Origin: Tuctoria greenei | Taxonomy: Eukaryota > Streptophyta > Magnoliopsida > Poales > Poaceae | Length of the DNA stretch: 64,000 nucleotides | Assembly (NCBI GenBank): GCA_036927565.1 | Contig: JAYESD010000001.1 | Span: 75,845,751 to 75,909,750, forward strand | Direction of reading: 5' to 3' | Shown here: piece by piece, positions 24,084 through 36,912 of the stretch | How the letters are laid out: every line of letters begins with the position of its first letter | Numbering within the stretch: position 1 is the stretch's first letter | The notes under the pieces: generated by a model | The model's database searches: none | The model's input: the letters and a program-made list of their open reading frames with translations, nothing else | What the model was told of the DNA's origin: nothing | Position numbers and translations under genes: made by a program

Positions 24084-25706
24084 TGTAAGACCTATGTGTG
24101 CTGAATACATTGGCTTATAGTGAATACACTTGCTTTGACGATAAAAGTTTTGAATATCACCAAAACACCTTTTTTAAGGTCCTTCTAGTTTTGTAAGCTC
24201 TGGCGGGAGCTTGGTTATACTAGTTTTGGTAAGTTCCACTGCTAGGTTCTACTAGCTTTGGTTAGCTCCGGCTCAAGGTCCAGGTTGCTCTGGCAAGGTC
24301 CGGAACTTGACTGCAATGCTTCTGTTTTTCATTTCCAATGTTTCGTACTTGCTTTACATCTCTGGAAAGATTGCTTAGTATTCATTTGCTAAGTCTTTGG
24401 TGCGTTTTTGGTTGATATGGATGATATCGTGTTATTGTGTTTTTGCAACATGCTTATGTGAGGTTCTCATGTAAGGTGTTGTGTTCGGAACTAACTTGAG
24501 TCAAGTCGAGGACTTGGGCTTGTATGGATTAGTTGTTTATTCATATGCAGGTGTTGCTTGAGTTCAAGACATGGCTGGTGACAGGATCCATTGGACTAGT
24601 CTCAGGGAGGAGATGAGGTTCCAACAACCAAATTCAGGAGGAATTGTGGTTGAGCTGATCAGGAGGTTGCGCAGCATGATTGAATCAAGAACAATGCATG
24701 TGAAGGTATTGTGGACGTCATTGGAAGATGTTTGCATGTTTGCAAGGAGTGCATGGACGTGGCTACATGGTTCCGAGACGTGATGAAGAGATGTGGACAT
24801 AAAGAGTTGGTCGGAAAGGTCCAACCGACTAGGTTATGGACTCAGGCTGCGGCTGAGTCGGGTTTGATTCAAATATGGAAAGATTTGAGTTGGTTATGAT
24901 ATGATTTCATGTGGGTCACGAATTTGAGTTGTTTAGGAATGTGGTATACGTTCCTAAGGTGTTTGGAAGTCTTAAGATTGCTTCTATCAGTGTATAGAAG
25001 AATCCTAAGCAGTTATGGAAAGTTACGATTCGTGAACAGAGTAGGATTAGGTTCCTGATTTGAGTTGAGTTGGCTTTCGAGCTGGTTATATAAGCAAGGG
25101 AGCCCAGAGCTAGTGGTACACGACTTTGGGGCTGTTCCTCTTGTGTTCTATTGAATAAAATTAGTAGTTTGAACGAACTTTTGTGCCTTGTTCGTCCGAC
25201 TTGTTCCAGACAAGTTTTACTCGTCGAGTTTCTGGACAGCACTACCTTTCGTTGGTGGTTTTATCATAACTCGAGTTTTACAGATCCAATTGACGTGATT
25301 CTTTTTGGGTTGTCTTCAAAACTTGATTATATATCATCTATCAAAATTTCACGGTCATTTGATTTGTGGTCTATGATCTACACGAGTTTCTTTGCAGCAT
25401 TCTGGAACTGTTTTTTTTTCTCGGGTAGGGCAGATTGACCTTTGTTTGATCTTTCGATCATAACTTGAGTTTTTCTCGACGGATTTGAGTGATTCTTGTT
25501 GTGTTGTCTTCGTGACTTGATTCTCTCTTATATCTATCACTTTTGTTACAGTGAAACACGTTTATATTAGTCTCATACACGATTTGTTTAACAGATCGTT
25601 TTTCTGCCGAAGTGGTTGGGGTTTAATTGTTTCCGCTGCGTAAGATTTTTAAAATCTACCATTCACCCCACCTCTGGTAGCTTTTCATGTGCTCTTCGAT
25701 CCTACA
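24084..25706 (+). repeat. 5' LTR of the inner copia
   Basis: Starts TGTAAGACC and ends CGATCCTACA, with a TATA box gttatataagc at about 25085-25095. Matches 31082-32701 throughout. Confidence 0.92.
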
Positions 25707-25708
25707 AT

Positions 25709-25720
25709 TGGTATCAGAGC
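25709..25720 (+). other. Primer-binding site of the inner copia
   Basis: TGGTATCAGAGC, two bases after the 5' LTR; complementary to initiator methionine tRNA 3' ends as usual for copia elements. Confidence 0.9.
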
Positions 25721-25768
25721 AAAAGTGCTCTAATCTTTGTGATTTGCACATGTTTTTGACTAATCATC

Positions 25769-26887
25769 ATGGAGAAGTACTCTGCCAAACCTTGTGTGTT
25801 CGCTGGTATTGATTTTCAGGTTTGGGAGGCACGCATGGAGGCTTTCATCCAGGCACAAGGCTTTGCAATATGAGAGAAGGTATACAAGTCTTACGAAGTG
25901 CCATCAAACGATCAAGTTACAGCTACAAATCTGAGAGATGTCGACAACAACAACAAGGCTCGAAACTTGATCATACAAGGATTAACACAAAGCGACTTCG
26001 ACCGTGTTGCACACCTCCGATCTGCATACGATGTGTGGAAAGCACTTTGTGACTACCACGAAGGATCCAACATGATCAAAGAGGTAAGGCAAGACATGTT
26101 CATGAAATAATACATGCGCTTCGAGATGCAACCCGGTGAGTCCATTGATGACCTCTTTGCTCGCTTTAATAAAATTCTCAGCAACTTGCGTAGCGTGAAT
26201 GTTAATTTTTCAGATGCTGAAAATGCTAGGCAATTGTTAAGTGCATTAGACATGTCAATTTGGGAGATGAAAGTTACATCCATTCGTGAATCTACTGTCA
26301 TGAGTTCACTTACTTTAGATGTGCTATATTCCAAGTTAAAAACTCATGAAATTGACATAATCTCACGTAAGAACCCCAACAAGTCTATTGCTTTTGTTTC
26401 TCAACGTGACATGCCTAGTTACGGTCAAACATCATCTTGTGGCACACTTGCTTTGCTGTCCTCTCTAACCCTTGAACAGATTGAGGAGTTTCCATAGGAG
26501 GAGCTAGCGCTCATCTCTACCCGGTTCTCAAAAGCATTGCAAAATGTGAGAACTAGAAGGAGAGGAAGCTCCGGACCTCAACGATGGTTTGAGTGTGGTA
26601 AGACAGGACATTTTCGTTTAGATTGCCCTAACCTTTTAGGTCCTACATCCTGGGATGAAAATAAAACAAGAACGAAGCACTCCTCTGCAAAAGATATGAA
26701 GAAAAAGAAGGGTTTTACAGGACGTCAATTGGTGAGCAGTTTTATCTCAGCACTCCAGGAACTTGGCTCAAGCGACGTGGACATTGGAAGTGATGAAGAT
26801 GAAGATGATTTGGCAAACTTGTGCTTCATGGCGGGCAAGTCAAGATCAAGTATGGAGGAGGCAGAACACAACAACGACAATGAATAG
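25769..26887 (+). pseudogene. gag: copia gag of the inner element
   Basis: Starts MEKYSAKPCVFAGIDFQVW. The gag core contains the ARNLIIQGL and YDVWKALCDYHEG segments, then a degenerate zinc knuckle (about 26590-26630) in which the first Cys is Trp (WFECGKTGHFRLDC), which should weaken zinc and RNA binding. In-frame stops occur near 25871 (TGA), 26108 (TAA), 26495 (TAG) and 26885 (TAG). The reading frame otherwise stays continuous, consistent with point-mutation decay rather than rearrangement. Confidence 0.8.
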
Positions 26888-29800
26888 GTTACACGTTTGA
26901 GGAAGGATAACATTTGGATTGTGGATTCAGGTTGCTCATGCCACATGACCGGTAACAAAGATTGGTTCTCCTCCCTCTCTTTTGTGTCATGTGTAGAGAA
27001 TGTTACTTTTGCCGATAATTCTTCAACGCCTATAATTGCTAAGGGTTCAGTTAGAGTAAATGATCACTACACTTTGAAGGATGTGGCACTTGTCAAAAAT
27101 TTGAAATACAACTTTCTTTCTGTTGCACAATTGCTAGATGAAAATCTAGAAATTATTTTCAATAAAAACTACTGCAAAGTTGTAGGTTCAAATAGTGAGC
27201 TTATTTTTAACATGTCTCGGTTTGGAAGTGTTTTTAAAGCTGATTTTGATATATCTACCTCTAAGCATAGGTGTCTAGTTGCTAATGATTCAAAGGACTT
27301 ATATTTTTGGCATCGTAGACTTGGTCACGTAGGCTTTGATCACCTAATGCGTGTTAGTGCTCTTGATCGCATACGTGGGCTGCCTAAGCTTAAAAGGGAC
27401 AAAGAAATTGTGTGCTCTTCTTGTAGACATGCTAAGATGGTTGCAGGTTCACATACTCCTCTCACAATAATCATGACAACTGAACTGTGTCAACTTTTGG
27501 ACCTTGACACCGAGGACCTTCACGTGTTCAATCCTTCGGAGGTAAATGGTATGTTCTTGTGATTGTTGATGATTATTCTAGATACTCTTGGGTTTATGTT
27601 ATGGCGTATAAGAATGAAGCTTTTAGTCACTTTAGAACTTTATTTCATAGATTATCAATTGATCACCCAGGATCTTTAAAATCAATTAGAAGTGATAATG
27701 GAACTGAATTTAAAAATCAACATTTTGATCACTTTTGTGCTGAAAAAGAATAGATCATCAATTTTCTTCACCATATGTACCTCAACAAAACGGTGTTGTA
27801 GAAAGAAAGAACAGAACCTTGGTTGAGATGGCTAGGACTATGCTTGATGAATATCAAACTCCTATGAAATTTTGGGCTGATGCGTTAGCAACCGCTTGTT
27901 ATATCTCAAATCGTGTTTTCTTGCGTGCTAAGCTAGGTAAAACACCATATGAGCTCCGGTTTGGACATAGGCCTAGTGTTACACACTTTCGGGTCTTTGG
28001 TTGCAAATGCTTTGTTAAGAAAGATGGTAATCTTGATAAATTTGAACCTAGATCCATTGATGGCATGTTTCTTGGTTATCCATCTCATACTAGAGGCTAC
28101 CGTGTGCTTTTACTTGACACTAACAAAATTGTGGAGACTTGTGAAGTGTCTTTTGATGAAGCTAGCCCAGGTACTAGCTCAAACATTGCAGGTCCAGATC
28201 CATATCCGCAGGGGGGCATTTTCGTTGAAGATGAGGAAGAATTGGAGCCGCTGCCCGAAAATTCAGCAGCTAAAGACTTTGGTTCAGCTCCGGATGATAA
28301 TTCTCAACCAGCACCGACAACCATCAATGCTGATTCAAATCATCCTCAAGTCACAATCTCATCGATTTGTGATGAACATGAAGAAGAAGAAGAAGCCTAT
28401 GAGACATCTGTTCCCCTACGGTTTTACAAAGATCATCCCCCACAACAGATGATTGGAAGCGTGCACGAACGAATCACACGGTCTAGGTTTTGTGATCCAA
28501 ACTCTTATGCTCATTCTGCTTTTGTTGCTTCTTTTGAACCCAAAGATATATCACACGCACTCACTAATGGGTCTTGGATTATTGCCATGCAAGAAGAGTT
28601 AGAAAATTTTGAAAGAAATAATGTTTGGAAACTTGTACCTCCACCTCAAGGTCACACTTTAATTGGAACTAAATGGGTATTTAAAAATAAACAAAGTGAG
28701 GATGGGGTTGTGGTTAGGAATAAGGCTAGATTGGTTGCTCAAGGTTTCACTCAAGTTGAAGGTCTAGATTTTGATGAAACTTTTGCTCCTGTTGCTAGAT
28801 TAGAAGCCATAAGAATTTTGTTAGCTTTTGCTGCATCTAAAGGTTTTAAGCTATATCAAATGGATGTTAAAAGTGCTTTTCTTAATGGCTACATAGATGA
28901 GGAGGTTTATGTGAAACAACCACCGGGTTTTTAAAAATTTCAGATTTTCCTAATCATGTTTACAAATTGTCCAAAGCTTTGTACGATCTCAAACAAGCCC
29001 CTAGAGCATGGTATGATAGGTTAAAAACATTCTTACTTAAAAAAGGGTTTACCATGGGCAAGGTTGATAAAACTCTTTTTGTGCTTAAACATGGCAATGA
29101 CTCATTATTCGTTCAAGTGTATGTGGATGATATTATCTTTGGTTGTGCTTCTTATGATCTTGTGTCCAAGTTTTCAGCAATGATGAGTTCCGAATTTGAA
29201 ATGAGTATGATGGGTGAACTCACTTACTTTTTGGGGCTGCAAATCAAGCAAACAAAGGAGGGTACCTTTGTGCATCAAACGAAGTATACAAAAGATCTCC
29301 TAAGGCGCTTCAACATGGACAAAAGCAAGCCTCTTCGGACACCAATGGGAACGGCAACAACACTTGGACTTGATGAAGATGGTGAACCCGTGGATCATAA
29401 AGAATATAGAAGCATGATCGGATCACTTTTGTACCTCACGGCATCAAGACCAGACATACAATCCAGCGTATGTCTTTGTGCACGGTTTCAAACCTCCCCA
29501 CGTGCTTCACATCGTCAAGCCGTCAAAAGGATTCTCAGGTACTTACATGGAACTCAAGAATTTGGAATTTTTCTTGCTTCTTCCTCAACCGTTACTTTGA
29601 AAGCTTTTTCGGATGCTGATTTTGGGGGTTGTAGGATTGATAGGAAAAGTACTTCCGGTGCTTGTCATTTTCTTGGTAATTCTCTTGTTGCTTGGTCCAC
29701 TAGAAAACAAAATTCAGTTGCACAATCCACAGCCAAATCTGAATATGTAGCTGCTGCTAGTGCTAGCTCACAAATTCTTTGGATTGTTCAAACACTTAAG

Positions 29801-30073
29801 GACTATGGGGTTGATCTAGATAGTGTTCCACTGTTCTGTGATAACACTAGTGCCATTTGCATTGCTAAAAACCCCGTGCAACATTATAGAACTAAGCACA
29901 TTGACATTAGGTATCACTTTCTCTGAGATAATGTTGAAAAAGGAAACATTGTGCTTCACCATGTAGATACCGAACAACAATTGGCTGACATTTTTACAAA
30001 ACCTTTGGATTTCACTCGTTTTTGTTACATTCGTAGTGAAATAGGGGTTATGCATCCTCATGGCTTAAATTGA
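26888..30073 (+). pseudogene. pol: copia pol of the inner element
   Basis: Protease WIVDSGCSCHMTGN (about 26912-26955), gag-pre-integrase LYFWHRRLGHVGFDH, integrase core with VDDYSRYSWVY, RSDNGTEFKN and [12 protein letters not shown] with [11 protein letters not shown] and VYVDDIIFG, and RNase H with SDADFGGCRIDRKST and QHYRTKHIDIRYHFL. It ends HPHGLN at TGA 30071-30073. Breaks: a frameshift at about 27540, another at about 27750, a stop at about 28934 and a stop at 29925. Dead, but the domain order is complete. Confidence 0.88.
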
Positions 30074-31081
30074 GGGGGAGTTTTGAAGCTTGGGAAGTCT
30101 ATGTGTGAATCTGAAATTAAAATAATATGAGCATAGTATTTCATACATATATGACTTTGTGATTCCTTTTACATGCTGAAAGTTCTTACTACATTACTCG
30201 TATTATACATTTTGTAGTTTTCGCCATGTCTAGTAATTGGAATAATTACTTACACTAAAACTGGTCATGGTCGAACTTTCTTGCTGTTTTGAACTTGTTA
30301 CATGTTCACATGTGCTTTTAATCATTAAGAATTAATCAAGTAATCAACTCACATGTTGAGTTTTTATGAACAAATATAAATTGAGAAAAGATCAAGAGAA
30401 TATGCATGCATCACACTTCTTCTTTTGAGATGGCCTATCATTGCACTTAGATATGAACTTGGAAGAAGTTGTGTATGACTAAAACCATGTCCTTAAGCTT
30501 CTGATTGTCAAATGACATATGCTTGGCTTGGTTGGTTAGAATAAGGCAGATACGCATATAATCTCTTGCAAATATCATATGATCTAAATTTATGCTTTGA
30601 AAAATAATAAAATGCAGCAACTAGTGTCATGCTTTCAGGTTTTGTAATAGTTAAGTTTGTGAGATCATGACTTGCTAAAATTGAAAATTACATTTGATCT
30701 CTAGCATGGCTTACACTACTTTATGTATCTCATTGATGTGATAATGTAAGGTACCTGATAGTATGACTTGGATGAGCTTTGTTTATATGTATATGTTATA
30801 ATATGCTCATAACAACTAAAGTTGGAGAGATAATTTGTTTATATGCTCATGACATGCTGAATACATTGTCAAAGGGGGAGAGATAAGCATGACGAGAAAG
30901 AGAATATGTGCATAAGAAGAGATAATAAAAGCGGAGATATAATATGGGATAATTTTTGGATTTTCTTCTCATTTTACTTTTGATTTACAAAGGGGGAGAA
31001 ATTGCCTTCAAAACTTTTATGTGAATAAGCAATTGTTTGGATTTTAAATGGTGTTGCCAATGCATTCATCAAGGGGGAGAT
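30074..31081 (+). other. 3' noncoding zone of the inner copia with repeated purine tracts
   Basis: AT-rich, no gene seen. aaagggggag-type tracts occur at 30071-30080, about 30876, 30990 and 31070. The last one, caagggggagatt, directly precedes the 3' LTR and is the functional polypurine tract position. The earlier ones look like spare or ancestral copies. Confidence 0.7.
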
Positions 31082-32701
31082 TGTAAGACCTATGTGTGTT
31101 GAATACATTGGCTTGTAGTGAATACACTTGCTTTGACGATAAAAGTTTTGAATATCACTAAAACACCTTTTTTTAAGGTCCTGCTAGATTTGTAAGCTCT
31201 GGCAGGAGCTTGGTTATACTAGTTTTGGTAAGTTCCGGCGCTAGGTTCTACTAGCTTTTGTTAGCTCCGGCTCAAGGTCCGGGTTGCTCTGGCAAGGTCC
31301 AGAATTTGACCGCAATGCTTCTGTTTTTGATTTGCAATGTTTCGTACTTGCTTTACATCTCTGGAAAGATTGCTTAGTGTTCATTTGCTAAGTCTTTGGT
31401 GCGTTTTTGGTTGATATGGATGATATCATGTTACTGTGGTTTTGCAATATGCTTATGTGAGGTACTCACGTAAGGTGTTGTGTTCGGAACTAACTTGAGT
31501 CAAGTCGAGGACTTGAGCTCGTATGGATTGGTTGTTTATTCATGTGCAGGTGTTTCTTGAGTTCAAGACATGGCTGGTGACGGAATCCATTGGACTAGTC
31601 TCAGGGAGGAGATGAGGTTCCAACAACCAAATTCATGAGAAATTGTGGTTGAGCTGATTAGGAGGTTGCGCAGCATGATTGAATCAAGAACAATGCATGT
31701 GAAGGTATCGTGGACGTCATTGGAAGATGTTTTCACGTGTGCAAGGAGTGCACGGACGTGGCTACATGGTTCCGAGACGTGATGAAGAGATGTAAACGTA
31801 AAGAGTTGGTCAGAAAGGCCCAACCGACTAGGTTATGGACTCAGACTGCAACTGAGTTGGGTTTGACTCAAATATGGAAAGATTTGAGTTGTTTATGATA
31901 TGATTTCATGTGGGTCACGAATTTGAGTTGTTTAGGAATGTGGTATACGTTCCTAAGGTGTTTGGAAGTCTTAAGATTGCTTCTATCTGCGTATAGAAGA
32001 ATCCTAAGCAGTTATAGAAAGTTACGATTCGTGAACAGAGTAGGATTAGGTTCCTGATTTGAGTTGAGTTGGCTTTCGAGCTGGTTATATAAGCAAGGAA
32101 GCCCAGAGATCGTGGTGCACGACTTTGAGACTGTTCCTCTTGTGTTCTATTGAATAAAATTCGTAGTTTGAAGGAACTTTTGTGCCTTGTTCGTCCGACT
32201 TGTTCCAGACAAGTTTTACTCGTCAAGTTTCTGGACAACACTACCTTTCATCGGTGGTTTTATCATAACTCGAGTTTTACAGATCCAATTGATGTGATTC
32301 TTTTTTGTTTGTCTTCACAACTTGATTATATATCATCTTTCAAAATTTCACGGTCATTGGATTTGTGGTCTACGATCTACACGAGTTTCTTTGCAGCGTT
32401 CCGGAACTGTTTCTTTTTCTCAGGTAGGGCAACCTTTGTTTGATCTTTCGATCATAACTTGAGTTTTTCTTGACGGATTTGAGTGATTCTTATTGTGTTG
32501 TCTTCGTGACTTGATTCTCTCTGATATCTATCACTTTTTTCACAGTGAAACACGTTCAGATTAGTTTCACAAACGATTTCTTTAACAGATCATTTTTCTG
32601 CCGAAGGGGTTGGGGTTTAATTGTTTCCGCTACGTAAGATTTTTAAAATCTACCATTCACCCCGCGATCTGGTAGCTTTTCACGTGCCCTTCGATCCTAC
32701 A
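31082..32701 (+). repeat. 3' LTR of the inner copia
   Basis: Pair of 24084-25706, with TATA box ttatataag at about 32085-32093, followed by the CATGG duplication. Confidence 0.92.
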
Positions 32702-32706
32702 CATGG

Positions 32707-34055
32707 TCATGTAAGAATGCATCACATATAGGTCTTGTCTAACTTTCCAAGGATAGGGGCGAGCAAGGGTTAGCTTGGGATGGCGGTTCTTTTGGGTATC
32801 CCCAAGAATTGGAGAATGGCTCTCCCTGAAGAAGCCTTTGAAAGGTTCAAATTTGGCAAGATAGATTTAATTTATGTCTTGCATGATGCCTGCCATATAG
32901 AATTGCACTCACGTTTAATATCCTGCATTAAAAATTGTTTGGCATTGCATATGGTATATTGTCACAAAGGGGAACCCACTTCATGAGAAAGAGACTTGTT
33001 TGAAATGCAATATCTCAACTCATATGATGTGGAAAGAACAAAGTGTTATGTGTGTTAATACCTAAAGGAACATGCTTTAAAGAGATAGAAGTCTTCATCC
33101 TCTAGCTCACAAAGCATGGGCCTTACATTTATTTGGATTTTTTCCTTGTTGGTTTTTCTGGTGTTCTATTTTCTTTAGGGCTTAGCCAAGTTATTGGCAA
33201 CTAGCGTTAAAGTCTTTTTGAGGGGTTAGGGGTTGCCCAAAAAGTCCTAAGACTTGTGTTTCCCTTTGCTTGTTTAAGTCAAAGGACATATATGGGCTAT
33301 TGTTGATCTTTTGTAGTCATCGGATTATCCGATGCTTAGGGCAGAAGCATCATCGGATCAGTTTGTGCTTAAGTGCAAGGGTCAGCTCAGACAGAAAGTC
33401 AAATCAACCGATGAGTTCATTCTGAGAAAAATCAAAGCATCCGATGTTCACATTTCTAGAGTTGTGCCAAATTCAACCGATCATAATCGTTTCCACGTCG
33501 GATCATCCGATGCTGAAGGTGCCTCTGGAAAACCCTTACTGTACCACTCGACCGATGCACCTCTCAACTAACGTCGGACCATCCGATGTTAAAAATCAAA
33601 CTAGGGTTTGGGCCCCACCTATTTAACGCCTCTCTGATTCTCTTCTCTCTCCCCGACGCCACACTCCTCGCCCTGCCGCCACCCGCCGTTGCCGCCCCAC
33701 TCACCGTCGTCGCCCCACTCAGCGTCATCGTCCTCGTCCGGCCGCCGCCCACTCTGGCCACCGCCACACTCAGAGCCGCTGCCACCCTCAGAGCCGCCAC
33801 CGCTCAGCGCCGCCGCCCTAAGCACTGCCGCGCCCTCACCACCGCCGCACCATTGCCGCCGCCCTAAGCGTCGCCGCCCTCATCGCCGCTACCCTGCGCC
33901 ACCGCTCATCGCCTGCCACTCCATGCGGCCAGCCGCCGCACTCCTCTTCGCCGCTAGGGTTAGCCCGGCCGCGTCATACTTTGCTTCGCCGTCTCGTGCG
34001 CCCGGCATTGTTGTCCCGCGATCTCATCATCGCCGTCGTCACTCGTCTCATCGAG
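32707..34055 (+). other. 3' zone of the outer SIRE-like copia, before its env-like frame
   Basis: Resumes the outer copia after the nested insertion. No gene recognised in 32707-33300. From 33315 to 33595 there are at least five catcggatcatccgatg-type motifs shared with the element's own 5' LTR. A C-rich stretch (33600-34055) of gccgcc repeats precedes the ATG at 34056. Confidence 0.6.
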
Positions 34056-34971
34056 ATGGGCCATGACAAGAAAGGAAAGGGAAAGGCTATTGAGGAGCCG
34101 GCAGCTAAGAAGCAGAAGTTGTCAAAAGAGACGAAGAAAGCTTTGATGGACGCTTGCACCATTGAGGAGCAAGAGCGTGGCCGAGGAGGATCCCTGAGGA
34201 TCCGGGAGGCCCGACAGAGGCAACCACAGCAGCCAGAGGAGACAGAGGAGCCTGAGGTGCTGCTTGTTCGCCAGCGCTCAGTCAGGACCCGTGGAGGTCA
34301 TCCAGCTGCAGCCTCGAGACAGAGACCTTCTGCAGCTGAGCTTCGGGAGGACAGAGCGGCCGAGAGAGCCATCTATGAGATGGACACCAATGACCGGGTT
34401 GGTGAGGGTGTCCGCCTGATTGACTACAGGAAGTTGAAGGCAAAGCAGCTCAGGAAGCTTAGATGGAGCATTCTGCTTGAGGAGTGGTTCCCGCATCCCA
34501 GAGAGCCACTTGTGGACAGCCGCTTCTGGACCCTGACACAGGCGTCGCTGTATGAGACTTATAGACGTCGGGGCCATAAGCTTTTCCAGCACAACTTCCT
34601 TGATTGGGATCAGCTCGCACTTGCAGCCAGCACTGAGATTCGCCCCTTCTTTGAGAGATACAGAGGGCTAGTGGAGCTGATGTCTTTCCAGCGAAGTGTC
34701 TACGTGGAGGGCTGGGTCCGAGTTTTCTATGCCACACTCTACGTTTCGGAGGGTCGCAGATCCATTGACTTCATGTTCATGGACCAGCATCACCATGTGA
34801 CTCGACAGACATTGGGACAGCTACTACGCGTGGATCTCCATGACACCTGCCTACACGAGATAGTATATGGACAGGCTGACCCACCGAGGAGGCCGCTCAC
34901 TGGAGGTGTGGCACCACCTTTTGAGGAGATTCGGTCACTGTTTGCTCAGCCCTTCTCACCTGACCAGCCGA
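34056..34971 (+). pseudogene. env-like / plant transposon-protein frame of the SIRE-like copia, truncated
   Basis: Opens MGHDKKGKGKAIEEPAAKKQ and has a lysine-rich, nuclear-targeting-like front (KKQKLSKETKKA), an arginine-rich middle, and a conserved-looking core with WVRVFYATLYVSEGRRSIDF. This resembles the 'putative plant transposon protein' domain found downstream of pol or in accessory frames of plant elements. It is uninterrupted for about 305 codons and then passes at about 34971 into gypsy RNase H sequence in a different frame, stopping at 35031. The usual C-terminal part is missing. Start chosen at 34056 because upstream codons are a C-rich low-complexity run. The family function is unknown; 'env-like' is a positional label. 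Confidence 0.6.
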
Positions 34972-36912
34972 GGGACTTGGATGTGTGCTTATGCAAGAAG
35001 GTCAAGTGGTTGCCTAGGCATCGAGGAAATTGAAGAAACATGAGCAGAATTATCCAATGCATGATTTAGAACTTGCAGCCGTGGTGCACGCAATGAAGAT
35101 TTGGAGATATTATATTCTTGGACATATGTGTGAAATTAACACGGATCACAAGAGCCTTAAGTATATTTTCACACAAACAGACCTGGATTTGAGGCAACGA
35201 AGGTGGTTGGAGCTCATCAAAGATTATGATGGGGGAATCAACTAACACCCGGGAAAGGCCAATGTAGTGGCTGATGCTTTGAGTTGGAAAGGAGTAAGTC
35301 ATCAACTCGCAGTTCGAGAGATGCCATCCGAGTTATATAAGGAGTTTGAACGGTTGAACCTTGGATTTGTGAATGAGATGGGAATGATGGAGTTAAATCC
35401 AACCTTGGAGCAAGAGATTAGAGAAGGCCAAGTGAAGGATGAGGAGATCCAAGAAATCAAGGAAAGGACCCAAGAGGGAAGGGAATTCAGATTTGATGAG
35501 GACGAACATGGTACCCTATGGCTTGGAAAAAGGATTGTCGTGCCTAATGTGAAGCATATTCGAGAGACAATATTAAAGGAGGCACATGACTCACCATACT
35601 CAATTCACCCGGGTTGTACCAAGATGTACAAAGACATGAAGACTTGTTATTGGTGGGCTAGCATGAAGAAGGACATAGCCGAATATGTAGCTTTGTGTGA
35701 TGTGTGCCAACGAGTCAATGCGGAACATCAAAGACCCGTTGGATTATTGCAGCCGTTAAAGATTCCAGAATGGAAGTGGGAAGAAATTGGTATGGACTTC
35801 ATAGATGGTTTGCCACGAACACAGTCCGATTATGACTCAATTTGGGTAATCGTGGATCAATTGACCAAGTCAACTCACTTTATTCCCGTCAAGACCACCT
35901 TTAATGGAGAGAAATTGGCGGAACTGTATATGGGAAGAGTAGTATGCTTGCATGGAGTTCCAAAGAGGATAGTTTCGGATAGAGGTTCTCAATTTACCTC
36001 TAGGTTTTGGCACAAATTGCATGAAGCATTGGGAACAAGGTTAAATTTTAGTTCAGCATATCACCCTCAAACGGATGGACAAACTGAGAAGACCAATTAG
36101 ATTTTGGAGGACATGTTAAGAGCTTTTGCTTTGAAGCATGGGAAAAGCCGGGACAAGAGATTGCCATATGCAGAATTTTCATACAACAATAGATACCAAG
36201 CAAGTTTGAAAAATGTCACCCAATGAAGCACTATATGGAAGGAAGTGTAGGACACCTTTGTTCTGGAATGAGACACGGGAGAATCAAGTATCTGGTCCTG
36301 ATGTGTTGCTAGAAACTGGAAAACAAGTTCAAGTAATTTGTGAAAACTTGAGGGCTGCTCAATCAAGCCAAAAAGGCTATGCGGACAATAGGATAAGAAA
36401 ACTAGCCTTTGAAGTGGGAGACTTTGTTTATCTCAAGGTGTCACCGATGAGAGATCATAAGAGGTTTAACATAAGAGGCAAGTTAGCACCTCGCAATATT
36501 GGGCCATCCAAGATTTTGGACAAAAGAGGGGAAATTGGAGATGCCAACTCACTTATCGGATGTTCATGATGTGTTTCATGTTTTCCAGCTCAAGAAGTGC
36601 TTGAGGGTACCGGAAGAACAAGTGTCAATGGAAGAATTGGAATTAGAGGCAGACTTGACATATATCGAGCAACCGTTCAAAATCTTGGAAACCAAGGAGA
36701 GAGTCACAAGAAACAAGGTGATTCGATGGTGCAAAGTACAATGGAAGCATCATGCAGGATCAGATGAAACTTGGGAGTTGGAGGATGATCTCAAGAAGGA
36801 ATTTCTCTATCTCTTCTCTTCCGCGTCGAATCTCGAGGGCGAGATTCATTTTAAGGGGGGTAGGTTTGTAACACCCTCATTTTCATGCATCATGCCTTGC
36901 ATCCATCATTAA
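34972..36912 (+). pseudogene. pol: Chromodomain gypsy pol remnant (RNase H, integrase, chromodomain)
   Basis: Starts mid-RNase H (GLGCVLMQEGQVVA, then [20 protein letters not shown]). Integrase zinc-binding follows (HPGCTKMYKDM...CDVCQ, about 35600-35710), then an integrase core with MDFIDGLPRTQSDYDS, SDRGSQFTSRFWH and HPQTDGQTEK, and a C-terminal chromodomain with VIRWCKVQWKHHAGSDETWE (about 36720-36780). Stops at about 35003, 35244 and 36099 and frameshifts near 36210 and 36540 break it. The chromodomain is thought to guide integration to particular chromatin in this clade. gag, protease and most of RT are absent because of the deletion. Confidence 0.87.
36852..36866 (+). other. Polypurine tract of the chromodomain gypsy element
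   Basis: taaggggggtaggtt directly precedes the 3' LTR start at 36867, the expected plus-strand primer position. Confidence 0.75.

Larger units (their letters stand above)
24084..32701 (+). mobile_element. Complete Ty1/copia element with both LTRs (8618 bp), nested in the outer copia
   Basis: Two LTRs of 1623 and 1620 bp share TGTAAGACCTATG starts and ATCCTACA ends. A perfect 5-bp duplication CATGG flanks the element (24079-24083 and 32702-32706). The primer-binding site TGGTATCAGAGC follows the 5' LTR and a purine tract precedes the 3' LTR. In the first 285 bp or so the LTRs differ at about 16 positions, so the insertion is not very recent. gag-pol is broken by several stops, so it is non-autonomous now. 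Confidence 0.93.
17231..34971 (+). mobile_element. SIRE-like Ty1/copia element, 3' end deleted, interrupted by another copia
   Basis: Begins with LTR start TGAAAGCATCTAGG at 17231 inside the gypsy LTR. Contains a 5' LTR (to 18696), methionine-type primer-binding site, gag, pol and a downstream env-like frame (34056-34971). A second copia element is inserted at 24084-32701. The env-like frame is fused to gypsy RNase H at about 34971, so the 3' LTR is missing. gag-pol contains several stop codons. The lineage is inferred from the large gag, two zinc knuckles and the extra frame after pol. Confidence 0.8.
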
